From: Dentipellis sp. KUC8613
Taxonomy: Eukaryota > Basidiomycota > Agaricomycetes > Russulales > Hericiaceae
Length of the DNA: 64,000 nt
Direction of reading: 5' to 3'
NCBI GenBank assembly: GCA_002286715.1
Contig: NSJX01000004.1
Coordinates: 136,253-200,252, forward strand
A program made the position numbers and the translations under genes. This document shows, in pieces, positions 33,382 to 47,537 of the stretch. The stretch's first letter is position 1. Each line of letters opens with the position of its first letter. The notes below the pieces were generated by a model. The model saw nothing but the letters and a program-made list of their open reading frames with translations. It had not been told where the DNA came from and did no database searches.

Positions 33382-35286
33382 CGGTGTCCTCTGGAGACTC
33401 GGAAGCAGTCAGCAACTAGCTATCTCCCGGTAGAGAACGCGGCACTCACAGTTTGTGCTAACGTCCCGGTCAGATGTGCATGAAACGGACGCGACGGGCT
33501 TATCTAGAATAACTGTAAGTCGATCTTGCGGGGGCTATCGTGATAGAGCTCGACAAGGGTAGGGTCGCGAAGTCTTAAGGGATTGCGTACGGGCCAGATA
33601 GCAATAAGCATGCACACAAACGGAACCATACACTCATATCGCTCACCTGACCGACGTGAGCTAGTTCGCCTCGTTCAGCGCCTCATATGCATATCCCACC
33701 CGGCCCCGGCGTCTGATACCTGCTGTAGTTGCACTACATAGTACTGCCAGTTGGGGTCCTTCCTCAGGTTCGATCTATGGACGAGAACGTTCCCTCGCTC
33801 CCCCCCAGACCATTGTATACTTCTATGTGTCTTCGTAGACCATATCCTTGAATAGACGATCTAAGAAGGCCGACCGCCATCGTTCTGTAAGTGCTGTACA
33901 TGAGTAACGCACCTGAAGAATCGAGATACCGCTGACACGACAAACTTCCGATAACTGACAAAGCGGAAGCTAATAGGGGTACTCAGAGTGCTCGATTCTG
34001 AGTCGATTCGGAGGGCGATGTTGGGGTCGATGTTGAGGTCGATTTCGAACGCTAAGATCGTGGGAAACCAGAATCGGAGGGCGATGCTGGCATCTCCTCC
34101 GGAGTCGAAACTAGCATCGTCGAGTCGATGCTGAGACGATCTTGGGTAGACGATGTTGCATATTTCTTTTGTTTTCTAGATAAAATACATACTAAACATC
34201 TCAATTTATCTTAATTCAGCTTTCTTCGCTCTCCCATTGGGTCGCAGCACTAGCATTTTGTACAATTAAACGCCGAATTCACTGTGAGCCTCCCAGACGT
34301 GCTACTTGAGTCAATCGACTCGCTGGTGTCGCTGCATCAGTTAGCAGCGGTAGAGCACGCTGAACTCATCCACATTGTTCACCGTAGCGAAGCATGATAG
34401 AGGCAGGTGACGAGTTTGTTCACAATGAAGACTTTCATAGATCTACACTGTACAACAGTAGTGGTTCATCAGAATCCGACTTGCGTTGTCGATGCTAGAA
34501 TCGAATGGGCAAGACGGGGCGCTCAGAGTCAAAGGCGATTTTCACACGATCTCAGACCGTCCATCGACCTCAACATCGACCCCAACATCGCCCTCCGAAT
34601 CGACTCAGAATCGAGCACTCTGAGTACCCCTAATAAGGAAGAGCGCGCTCGGAAATATGACAGCAGGCTGAAGAGAAATGTCAAGGTGCCAGCGTAGCGC
34701 AGTTCTATGTATTTACTAAGCAGACTGATGTAACAATTGCATAGGACAACACATCACAAGCATCCTTACTTTTAGCCAAACAAAGTGGGTGCTACGTCGA
34801 TACCAGTCTAAGTGCCCGACGATAACGAAAATGGATAGAAGAAATAATCACGTAACCACGGTCCCCGTGCCGTCATACATACATATCACCCAGCTGGTCT
34901 AGGAGGAACATGGCCTGCTGCTTGTCTCGATGCGGAGGATATATATGCGGAGGATATATATGCGGAGGAAGGCTGAGCAGCAGATGGTTAATTCCGATGT
35001 CCGAACGTGTTTCATCGAACATGGGACAAAAACTACCCGTTCATCTATTCGTACAACGTCGAACGTGAGGAACCCGATGGTGACCATTGAGAGAATATGG
35101 ACAGCTTTCAGCATACAAAGAAAGCATATTGAGCCGGGGTACTGAGCTAGCGTTGACTTAAGAGCTGTGAATGCCGACTCGTGTCTTGTCATGGGTCATA
35201 TGCCTCACTGATAGCTTGCTTCGATGAGAAGGAAGACTCAAAACCCAAAACAGATCATCATGCTCACAGATGACCCGTAATCTCTT
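33382..35286. other. Spacer between F-box-like paralogues containing an inverted-repeat element
   Basis: 1.9 kb, relatively AT-rich, no gene seen. It contains a 659-bp element with 70-bp inverted repeats (33974-34632) and three near-perfect copies of a 13-bp unit, atatatgcggagg (34937-34972). Confidence 0.5.
33974..34632. mobile_element. MITE-like non-autonomous DNA transposon with 70-bp terminal inverted repeats
   Basis: Bases 33974-34043 and 34563-34632 are exact reverse complements over 70 bp. The ends read TAGGGGTACTCAGAGTGCTC. Subterminal similarity continues less perfectly inside (gatcgtgggaaa against gatcgtgtgaaa). The interior has no transposase-like frame. No 8-bp flanking duplication is seen; a TA lies at each outer edge, so a TA target site (Tc1/mariner-like) is possible but not proven. 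Confidence 0.85.
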
Positions 35287-36766
35287 TCAACATCCACGAG
35301 GTTCCTCGTACTGTGCAGGGTCTACGTCTGCAACATGCGAAAAGCACTCAATCTCATCTCTACGAGCGGTCCCATCCTCCTCCTGTGAAAGCCTCCGCAC
35401 AAAACTCGCAGCCGTCGAGTCGTTGAGGGTGTATCCAAAATACTCCAGCGAGGGTATGGCTTGAAACCAGTGCGTACCCGATTCGCGGCTAGGGCCGAAC
35501 AAGGGCGCGAGGCGGTCGTAAGGAGAACTGAGGTCGACGAGGCTCATTGACACGTATTTGATGTCTTTCGGCCAGGGGATGGTGCTCACGAAGCCCAGAT
35601 GCACCTGTCCGTCGCACGTATTCAGCTCTGGAATCATCAAATGTAGAAGCCACCACAATACTCACAAATTCGCAAAAATCTATGTTGACTTGCAGAACAC
35701 CATACACTTTCACCTCCATCACGCGCAGCTGCGGGACAGAGGGTGCGATGTGAGCGAGAAGGTCCTGGACGGGTGATACATCACGTGGCAGGCCATCGCG
35801 GTGCAGAAAGGCACCCAGAAACAATCGTCGCAGAGGGAAGTTCGCCAGGGCGCTTCCAAAACACGCAATTTGATCTTCCAGGATACTATCCACGGACAAA
35901 CGGTGCAATTTGGACAGATTGCTACTGCGCAAAGCATAAACAAGCTCAAGAGGGCACTTCAGGGACTTGAGGTTTGGCCAAACCGGCCTTCCGAGAATTC
36001 CTGTCGTGTCCATCAAGCATCCGTGGTCAAGAGCCAAGTGTTCGAGCTCAGGGAAGCCGACGGACAAAAAATCGGTTTCGATGTCTATGTCCTGCACGCT
36101 GAGCCTGCGCACTTTTACACAAGGTGCAAAATATGCATGGGCATTGCTTTTGAGAGTCCAGCGTGCCCCACCGCCCATGGCATATACCGCATGGAGAGCA
36201 ATCTCGGTGAGGGTATCTGAAGAGTTTTGGATGATCTTGGTCAATTGTTCTAATCCTGGGTTCCAGGAAGGAGCAAACGAGAATGTGAGTGAGGAAAGCC
36301 CGCGGACGGATCCCAGGGCGTGCAGTCCAGTTGGGTCGATGCCTTCCATCTCGAGTTTGGTCAACGGAATCGTGCCCCCAGCTACAATCGCCGCAACGCG
36401 CGGAGAGCCGGTGATGCTTATCAGGGCCTGTGTGGAGCCGTGGACGACGAAAGAACGCAGGTTGCTCGCCATCTCCAATACGTCGCAGAAGGAACCAAGG
36501 TATCGGCTTAAATGTGGAACCGGGAGAACGCGCAACGTCACAGCGTGGATGGACGATGTCAATTTGTGTGCGAATACGAAGTGGCAGAAGTGCATGAGCT
36601 TGCCGAGCTGCGTGATGGAAACGTTGCGCACGAGACGCGGACGTATGGCTTGGCACGCTCCTCTGCATAAGCACGCAGCCATGAGCAATGATTGTTTGTC
36701 CATGAGATCGAGGATGAGCGCAGTACAGTCCGCATTGAGAGCGGGAAATGTGAAGGTTGGAACCAT
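35287..36766 (-). CDS. F-box-like / leucine-rich-repeat protein
   Basis: Two exons: 36766-35666 and 35625-35287; 479 aa. The start MVPTFTFPALNADCTALILD and LMDKQSLLMAACLCRGACQA form an F-box-like helix pair. Repeating Leu-rich segments follow (FPELEHLALDHGCL, WPNLKSLKCPLELVYAL, LSKLHRLSVDSI, FPLRRLFLGAFL, VPQLRVMEVKVYG), and the last exon ends with WFQAIPSLEYFGYTLN. The general plan matches expanded basidiomycete F-box families that dock substrates to SCF ligases. The intron is short (40 nt) but the join keeps frame with the paralogue. Intact sister of the frameshifted copy 1.9 kb downstream. Confidence 0.75.
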
Positions 36767-37077
36767 CTGGAGGAAATGTCAGCTAGATGATTTATGTGAG
36801 GCAGCGCAAGAGGAATCTGGGGGAGATCTGAGCGCAACACCTGCCTTTCGTACCAACGTCGCACTGCAGTCGGATATGCGTGAGGTGGTTCAGTCAACGA
36901 GAGCGTCCTTGTTCGATGCGATAAAAAAAGACAAGGGGGATAAGATATGCGGCGATTGAGCGAAGAAAGAGAACAGGTTGCGAGACCTTGAGTGCAGTGA
37001 GAGGTTGTGCGCAAAGAAGGGAAAAGATAGGCATGTACACGGGCCTATACAACTCGGTAGCGAGCACCCCCACCTGA
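36767..37077. other. Promoter region of intact F-box-like gene
   Basis: 311 bp between the DUF952 gene 3' end and the F-box-like start. No gene seen. Confidence 0.4.
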
Positions 37078-37485
37078 TCAAAACACGAGCCAATTCTCCG
37101 CTTTGTTCAGCGCTTCATCCCAACCGGAGCCTTCCGTCCTCTCCAAGCGCAGCACGCTTTCCACCTCATTCTTTCCCAGCTTCAGGCCGTTGTAGAGATG
37201 TGGGAACATTCCCTCGCCGCCTCGGGGACCGCATACCTCCGCCTTTGGGTCCTCCCATTTGATGTCCTTGTCGACATTATCGTAGACAATCCGCAGGAGG
37301 AAGATGTCGGAATCGTCCTTGAAGAACCACTTCAAAGTATTGGGAACCTGCACTGCGGTCGAAAGGTGGATGAAGCCCGATTGTTTATCGAGTTCGCTGA
37401 CAGGAAGTGCTTCGGGAAGAGGGTCGGGCGGGGGCATAGAAGAAGGTACAAGCTTATAGATGTAGGTGGGTTTGTTGTCTGCCAT
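37078..37485 (-). CDS. DUF952-family protein
   Basis: Single exon, 135 aa. Recognisable DUF952 features: YIYKLVPSS at the start, LDKQSGFIHLSTAVQVPNTL, then DSDIFLLRIVYDNV, GGEGMFPHLYNGLKL and VESVLRLER near the end. The family is small, globular and found in bacteria and fungi; its conserved His and Glu residues suggest an enzyme related to ADP-ribosyl/glutathione-type folds, but no function is established. Start taken at ATG 37485, since the codon two before it is GTG. One of few intronless genes here. Confidence 0.85.
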   Translation of the reverse strand: MADNKPTYIYKLVPSSMPPPDPLPEALPVSELDKQSGFIHLSTAVQVPNTLKWFFKDDSDIFLLRIVYDNVDKDIKWEDPKAEVCGPRGGEGMFPHLYNGLKLGKNEVESVLRLERTEGSGWDEALNKAENWLVF

Positions 37486-40438
<2,953 letters not shown>

Positions 40439-40642
40439 ACGCACGCATTGCGCACGGACGCATCTGGCGTGGTCGCTGTCCGGTGTCCGTTGTCCCAATC
40501 TACGGCCTGACATGATGGGCCTGACATTACTTGTGATAATACACCTCTATCTAATTGATGAACAGAGTACAATGGTGTGCAATACAGACGCATGAAGCGT
40601 GGCGTGAATGACAAAAACAACCGGCGTGTGTCGCGTGGACGC

Positions 40643-43600
40643 TCACAGCGTCTCCCAGCCGCCACTATCAAGGGTGCCTTCGAGCTTCCGCGCGACCAGT
40701 GTCGGAACTCCGTGGCTGAGCCAAGTTTTCCGGACCTCCTCCCACCGTGCGGGATGCAGGAACTGACGGCGCCCTCGCCTGGCACGGGTCCCGATAGTGC
40801 AGCAATCAGCCGCTATATCATTCGCGATAGAGTTCAAAACCACTCACCGCATCGATGTGTCGACTTCACCGTGGACGTCCAGATAAGGGGACTGCGCGAA
40901 CGTGCCGCTGCCCGCATGAAGGTACAGCAGCGAACAGCGCTTCACAAGGAAGTATATGCCTATGACACCGCCGCATCTAGACGAGAGCCGTCAGTAACGT
41001 ACAACACAACTTGTGACCAGGCTGACGTACTCCCGTGTGTGCATATTACACTCTCCCTTGTCCCCGTGCTCCCTGTCCATACAACAGTGGCTCTGGAAGC
41101 ACACTGTGGTTCCGCAGACGATACAGATCGCGGCATCGAGCGGAACCGTCTTGCACCGCTGACAAGTCAGCGCCTTGTCCTGGCTGCCAAAGAGGGAGTC
41201 CAGGACGATCGGCAACCGTGCGATGCGGTAGATGGCAGGGTTCTCGAGAACGATGCCGCAATTAAGCTGTGCTGCAGCCTGGGAGTGGCCGTAATGCGAG
41301 CACCAACCGGCAAGCGACGTCTGCAATGTATCCTGGTTCGGAAGGTCCGCGAGCGGAGGGATCCCGAGCATCGCCAAGAGCCGCGAGTACTCGCAGGTGT
41401 CTGGACTACTCGCCGGTGTGGGGAACGCGGAGGGGAGGATGGCGCGGCACAGGATCGCGGCGCGACGAAGGAAGGGCAATGTGAAAGTGTACATGAGCTT
41501 CTCGATACGCGCCTCACCGTAGGTGGAAAACACGATATCGGATGCATGCTCCACGACCGGTGAGTGCCGGACGACGGAGGTGAAGAACATGCGGACGTCG
41601 CCAAAGATGTTCTCATATACACGCTGTGCAGGTGTCTGCATCGGCCAGCTCCTAACCTTGTTCAGGACGTAAATCAATCCGATCACCGTCCGCGCCAGGA
41701 ATGCGTAGTAGGTCAGAGTTAGGACATGTCGCAGCATGTCGGGGGCAATGGCGGCAGCTTCCGCGAGAATGGTGAACGGATCTCGCAAGAGCAACGGATA
41801 AGAAACGGGATTCAAAGTCGAGAGGCTCCACTCTGGCAGGAGACGCTTGACTATAGCTTGTCGCAATGCCTCGCGCCCGTCGTCCGGTCGCCCCTTGAAA
41901 GCCGCCGCCGCCATCTTCTTCAGGCAAATGACCACACCGCGAATCATCTTGATCTGTGAATCCGTGAGGTTGTCCGCTACGGTGCTTCCGGGTGCCCCTA
42001 CGCCTCTCTGGGCAATCTCGATGCACGCAACCGTATAGCCCAACAAGTCCTCGGGCAGATACATCCCGGCACCCCGCTCGCCTGGATCAGGCTCAGGTCG
42101 ATCCCGAAGATGGCGCGATTGCTGTGAGATGGCTCTTGCGACATTCATGACGCTGTCCACCATCTTCCCCACATCCCACGACTTCGTCGCATCCGTGGAT
42201 TTGAAAAACGGCTGGTACGCGGAGTCTTGTGCACCCCAGAACACGAGCTCGCCAGTGCCATTCCGCACGAGCAGCGAATCCAAAAGCGGATCCGATGTCG
42301 ATTTGAGAATGCTGATGCCAGCGGCGCGTGTCCAGTCGGCAAAGGGCAACGTGTTGAGCGTCGTGGGCTCAGGATGGGAGACAGGTAAAATGACGTTTCC
42401 AAGGCTTTTGCAAAGAGGACAGATGAACTCCTTGCGGGGGATACTTTCCGGGGGATTCCTGGTCGCCTGCGAGCGGTGTCGCTGGCGTATGGACATATTG
42501 TAGACGTTGAAGCATTCAAGATGCATGAGATGACTACAAATGGACGCATACAAGCCAAAGCGGGTATTGCCTGGGGGAGCGACTTCGAACGTTGTAGATT
42601 CAGAGGCGGGTTCCTTGAGATCTTCGAGGCGAGGCGGGAACGTCCAGCTGGCAGATGACGACGATGGCTGGTCTAATGAGTAGGGTGTAGCCATAACTTC
42701 GTTCATAGGATTGTCCTGGTGCCGACGGATGAACCTACTCGGCTGCAGCAGTCCCAAAGCACCGAAAGGTTTCGACGAATTCAGCTCCTCTTGACACACG
42801 ATGCAGGGACCGAACGACGCCGGAACTTCCGAGTCCTCGTCCATCTCCTCGTCATCGTCCTCCTCCTCCCCGAAGGTCAGAGAGAAACTGGCCTGCTGCT
42901 CCTTCATCTGCTTCAAGATCGCGTCCTTCCTCGCCTGTGCTGCTTTCTTCTTCGCATCTTCGAGGTCCACGCCGGTGTCTGACTCAGTGACCTGGCGACG
43001 ACTGTGCACTTCCTCGGGTATGTACTTCTCCAATTCCGTGAGTATCCATTGGCACCGCGCCTTGTACGGTCGGTACGCCTCATGGTGCTCGAGGACACAG
43101 ATCAAGTCAACGAGTGTCTTGCCGCCATCGAAAGTGTTGACCACAGTCAGTTGACTGAAGACCGAGCCACGCTCGACAAGAGCAAGCATGATGAGATGAA
43201 GGGCCTGATCTAGGATTGCTTCTCCCGATGGAGGGGAAGATCCCCCGGATTCGGTGAGGAGGAGGACCAAGTATATGGAGTAGAACATAATCTGCAAAAG
43301 AACAGGCGATTCGAAGGAGGCTGCGAGATTGGTGAATGGTCCACTGGGAATCTGCATCGGCTTGGGGACAATGACTGGGTCAGCAACACCCTTCTTCTTG
43401 AGGTGATTGAGCAGGACAGTCTCCACCTCCTCACGCTTGTTCCGAGTGTAGTGGTAGAAGAATGGGTTGACTTCTTCGTAGACCTCGGGCTTCAGCTCGT
43501 AAGAACCGATATCTGCCGTCGACTCGGGAGGACGGAAGTTCGCAACCTCTCGCAGTACCCGCTCGAACGACGCATCCTCCACAAGACGTTCTGCGACACG

Positions 43601-46354
43601 CTTGATGAGATCAGTGTACGTGCAGGGACCCACTGCGAGAGCGTGAATTATTTCTCTGCGGACAGCGGCAGCAGTGGGCAGCTTGGCCGCGTTTCCTGTC
43701 TCGCTCAGAATGGTGATGAGAACATAGAGTACCTCTTCGGCCATGCTCGTCAGCTGAGAGCCTTCGTATACAGGATGCTGGATGCCGCCTGAGAAGAACT
43801 CAACAAGCTGGAAGCGGTCCAAGATGCTGACGAACACGAGATCCGGGTCCAGGATGATGAGACTCGTTTGAAGAATGAACAGGTCTTGGTCATAGCACAG
43901 TTCTCGCAGCATATAATCGCGATAATGCAACAGCTGGCCACGGATGGCGAACCCGTTCCGTACCCATAGCCCGGTGCGAATCTGGGCAATCATAGCAAGA
44001 GCTATGGTATAGATGAGCAAGCTTCTGACAAATAATATTTGGATACTCGCCTCGAAGGGGGAAGTCGATAATAGTCAGGACAGCCTTCTCGCTTGCATTT
44101 CGCAGCAAGGTATCACGCAGGCTGCGAAGGCCAAGCTCGCTGAGTGATTGCTCACTCAAGATATCGATGTGCTTGAACAATTCGGCAAGGAGCCACTGCA
44201 AGGAGTGATGGAAGCTGACCCATCCTTCCATGATGTTGAAGTCAATGGTAGCATAACTCTTGCCTCCGAAGGTGACGAAATGGAACGTAATTTGGCCGAA
44301 TTTCTTCTTGTCTAGCCTGTCGTCCGCAAGAGTGCAGGTTATCAAGATATTGTGTACGACTGTCGTGATAGCCGCGACAAGTTCGGCTGGGGTAGCATAC
44401 ACGAAAGCTTCGCCATAGATTTTGATAACTCTGGACAAAGACAAAGTCACGTTGAAGACGCTGATCCATCCATCGGTCTCGAACTCGACGTGATTGGTCG
44501 CTGCACGTTTGTTAGGATTAACACACATGAAAAGCTGGCATGTCTGCGCGAATTGGGTGATGAACTCGTGTTTCCGCGCTATCAGTCGTTGCACAGGCTC
44601 GTTATGGCAGAGGTAACGAAGGTCGCTGAACACGGGCATAAACCGCTTCGACCGGAAGGGCTCGCTATCGACATCTATCTGGGCGCGAGGATCTGGGGGG
44701 TAAAGAATGCGCTTGTTGCTGATCTGGTTGGTAAAGAAGGCTGTGATAATGCCAAGAAGGCGTGTTACGATGTTGTAGTTGCGAACGATATGCAAGGCAA
44801 CAGAAGGGACAGTGAATAGCTGAAGGGCGAAGTACTTGATCGATGTCTCCGCTTCCCGGTCAGCCAGGAGGTAAGTGTCGATAATGCGGGGGTAGACGCT
44901 GGCGAAATGGGACGCTATGAAGTTATCAGTCGGGACTCAGCATGACTTGACGAGGATACTCACCAATAGTGATCTTATGGGAGTGGCTGAGAGTCAAGAT
45001 AGACGCATATATTTCCTTGAGACTCAGTCGAGGTTTCTTCCAGAGTTTGGCGTGGTACAGGAAAAGCCAGTCGATCCGAGCTGAATTAGGTATCTCCGCA
45101 GATATAGTCGCGACCTCCGCAGGTACGTTATTCCAACCTCCAACACGCTTGCGGGCTGTAAGAAGCTCTTGCGCGATGATCTCGCGAAGGATGACAGCGT
45201 CGGTGCCCAAACGACTTCGCGTAAGGTCCAACAGCCACTCGATTATGACCGCTGAAACCTGTTCACGGAACGTGTCGTAGGCCCGCCTAACCGTCACGCC
45301 TAGTTCAATCTGTGCGACCGTCGACGCAATCTCCAGGAGGCGAGATATCCGATCGCTCATTTCGATCACATCGCGGCCTTGCGAATCGACCCGGTCTGCA
45401 GCCTGCGACGCTTCCTCTGGTGTGCGGCCTGTAGTGTTGACAAGTAGCTCTATTACCTCGTTAAATGAGTGCTTCTCATCGTTCCAGAGGACAATGCAGT
45501 ATTGGTCCTTCATCATCGGATCGGCTGATGGCTGCAACCTGAGATCTGCCTCGTTTGGCGGTACGCTAGTCTCTTCCGGGGAGTAGTCGAGGGTGTCAAT
45601 GATAAAGTCGAGGGCATATGCCACGGTCTTTGTCATGCTCTCGCGTAGATCTGGAGGCACCAGGACACGATTGGGATAATTCTGCACGGGCGAGATGTCC
45701 TTCCCCCATAGGCGGACCGCGTCATCGTGAGAGGTGGGGGAACGGGAAATGGATGGAGATGGTTCTGGGGAGGGTGGGTGGTATGGGCAGTTGATGGATT
45801 GCCGCCATGCTTCAACGTCTCCACAATCGCAGCAACCGCCGGATTGTTGGGCGATGAAGAAGCTCACATTATGGTCGTAATGGTCTTGTGCTCGAAAGCA
45901 TCGTGAACAGAGTACACAACTGTCGTCCAAAGCGCAATCTCTGAGACGAATGTCAATCATCGCGTGACATTGTACACGGTGTCTTTACTCACTTGCAGCG
46001 AAAGCAACTCTCCCCCTTCTTGAATATGTGTCCGCATGGCTTCCCGGGTACAACAGGCTCCTCATCCGCAGCGCCTGCGAAGTTCAATCGCGTCTGTACC
46101 TCGCTCAATGTGGCGTGCAGCGGTAAGCTGGAGTTGGAGTTTGGCAAGAACAGATGGGCATAGGGGCCCCAGAACGAATCGTACAGCTCAGACAGGATCT
46201 CGGCTCTAGTGGCGGGCGTGAACACGTATTTGCGTGAGCCAGGCATTGTCTCCAGCGCTGGACGAAGGCGGCTAAGAGGATCTGAGGGCCGATCGCGAGG
46301 GTTGGCGGGGCTGCCCATGGACTTGAACGGCAGGAAAGACGAAAGGCCAGACAT
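40643..46354 (-). CDS. UBR1: E3 ubiquitin ligase Ubr1 (N-degron recognition)
   Basis: Six exons: 46354-45993, 45940-44964, 44914-44051, 44001-41031, 40976-40848, 40778-40643; 1812 aa. The UBR box at residues ~107-178 carries the zinc/N-degron ligands (CGHIFKKGESCFRCKDCALD, CVLCSRCFRAQDHYDHN, SGGCCDCGDVEAW). A ClpS-like type 2 site follows (YCIVLWNDEKHSFNEVIELL). The RING-H2 lies in exon 4 (CIVCQEELNSS; CSHLMHLECFNVY; KEFICPLCKSLGN). The C-terminal autoinhibitory domain contains CQRCKTVPLDAAICIVCGTT and HGDKGECNMHTRECGG. Ubr1 ubiquitinates proteins with destabilising N-termini and, in yeast, the Cup9 repressor of peptide import. Intron 44002-44050 needs a GC donor (CGAG/GCGAGT) to join PLR to ALAMIAQIRTGLWVRNG. 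Start is the first ATG in frame. Confidence 0.96.
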
Positions 46355-46605
46355 GGTGGAAACGCCGCTGACCGTTCAAGCGTGTAATCGAGTAGCGGCG
46401 GCTGTGGACGAGAGCTGTATGCAAGGAGGAAGACAGAGGCGGTGGAAGTTGGGAGGAGAGTCGCGCTGATGAAGACGGTGGCGTCGATCTCGGCGACGCG
46501 TCCGTCACGAGCGCAGCTCTCTCTCAGCTTGACTCTCTCCATGTCTGTCCGCACTCCTACAATCTCATAGTTCATCCACCTGTACATCCATACAATTTCG
46601 TCGCC
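46355..46605. promoter_or_regulatory. Bidirectional promoter UBR1-TRS33
   Basis: Only 251 bp separate the divergent ATGs. No TATA box stands out; CT/GA-rich stretches lie on both sides. Any regulatory element here would act on both genes. Confidence 0.6.
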
Positions 46606-47537
46606 ATGAATACCCCATCCAATGCAACATCATCGTCGCTCGCGCTGCTCGCCGACTCACCTCCGCGCATGATGGATGGCGCAGCCATGGACTACTTCCT
46701 CATGGAGATGGTCCACACACTACGGGACTCAGCTCGCGTCGCAGAAGCTCGTGCAAAGAAAGTAGAGCAGGAGATGATAGAATCCGGTCTCATACCCGCG
46801 CCCCCACCAGCACCACCGACTCTGAAGGCCAAGAAAGACGCGAGAGAATCGACAGGTAGTTTGGCCTCACAAGCGACGGGGGCGGCTGGGAAGAGTCCGG
46901 CGGACGAGGAAGAGGAACCTGTACGATCCAGATTAGAGGCCATAGGGCTGCATGTTGGGGCCAATATCACAGAACGGTGAATTCCGCTTTGCTTCACGAT
47001 CCGAGCCCCAGTTCTGATCGAACTCTGCAGACTATGTCACGACAGACCTGTTTTCACAGATACACTTGATACCATAAAATTTATCTGTAAAGACTTATGG
47101 GCCGCTTGCTGGGACAAACAGGTGGATAACCTGCGGACAAATCATCGCGTATGTTTCATTCTTCGGACCCCGACTTGCAAATTCACTGTCGTCATAGGGT
47201 GTTTACGTGCTGCAAGATAACACGTTCAAGCCGATTGCTCGTGTTTCTTCATTCGAGGGTCGTGCCGATGCTACAAGACGAGCGAAACTAGTTGAGTCTA
47301 ATTCCGAGTCCGAATAGCCCAGACCCTTGACGCATGTCCTCCTAGTATGTCGCACTGCCCGCGGGGATTATCCGAGGATCTCTGTCGCGGCTGGGCCTCC
47401 AGGGTGTGATAATCCCCGAAGTGAACTTACCTCAATGTGCGTGCGGTCACCGGGCGACGAACCGCAAACAGCGCGCTGACTTTGGATCTGTAATCTTCTC
47501 AGGTACTTTTCAAGTCAAACTCCCGAAAGGCACATGA
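46606..47537 (+). CDS. TRS33: TRAPP complex subunit Trs33 (Bet3 family)
   Basis: Five exons: 46606-46976, 47031-47148, 47198-47290, 47346-47436, 47503-47537; 235 aa. Family signatures in order: AMDYFLMEMVHTLRDSARVA, RSRLEAIGLHVGANITER, DTLDTIKFICKDLWAACWDK, QVDNLRTNHRGVYVLQDNTF, YVALPAGIIRGSLSRLGLQG, VIIPEVNLPQCTFQVKLPKG. Trs33 (mammalian TRAPPC6) is a core subunit of the TRAPP tether that acts as exchange factor for the Rabs Ypt1/Ypt31 at the Golgi, and so works in the same traffic route as Rgp1 in this window. A Pro/Ala-rich insert (APPPAPPTLKAKKDA) separates the first two conserved blocks. All phases check. Confidence 0.95.

Noticed and set aside
33974..34632. hAT-type element because of the TAGGG-like end
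   Set aside because: The expected 8-bp target duplication is absent (gaagctaa versus ataaggaa), so superfamily was left open.
40577..41563. 328-codon plus-strand frame
   Set aside because: Overlaps UBR1 C-terminal exons on the other strand; UBR1 conservation decides.
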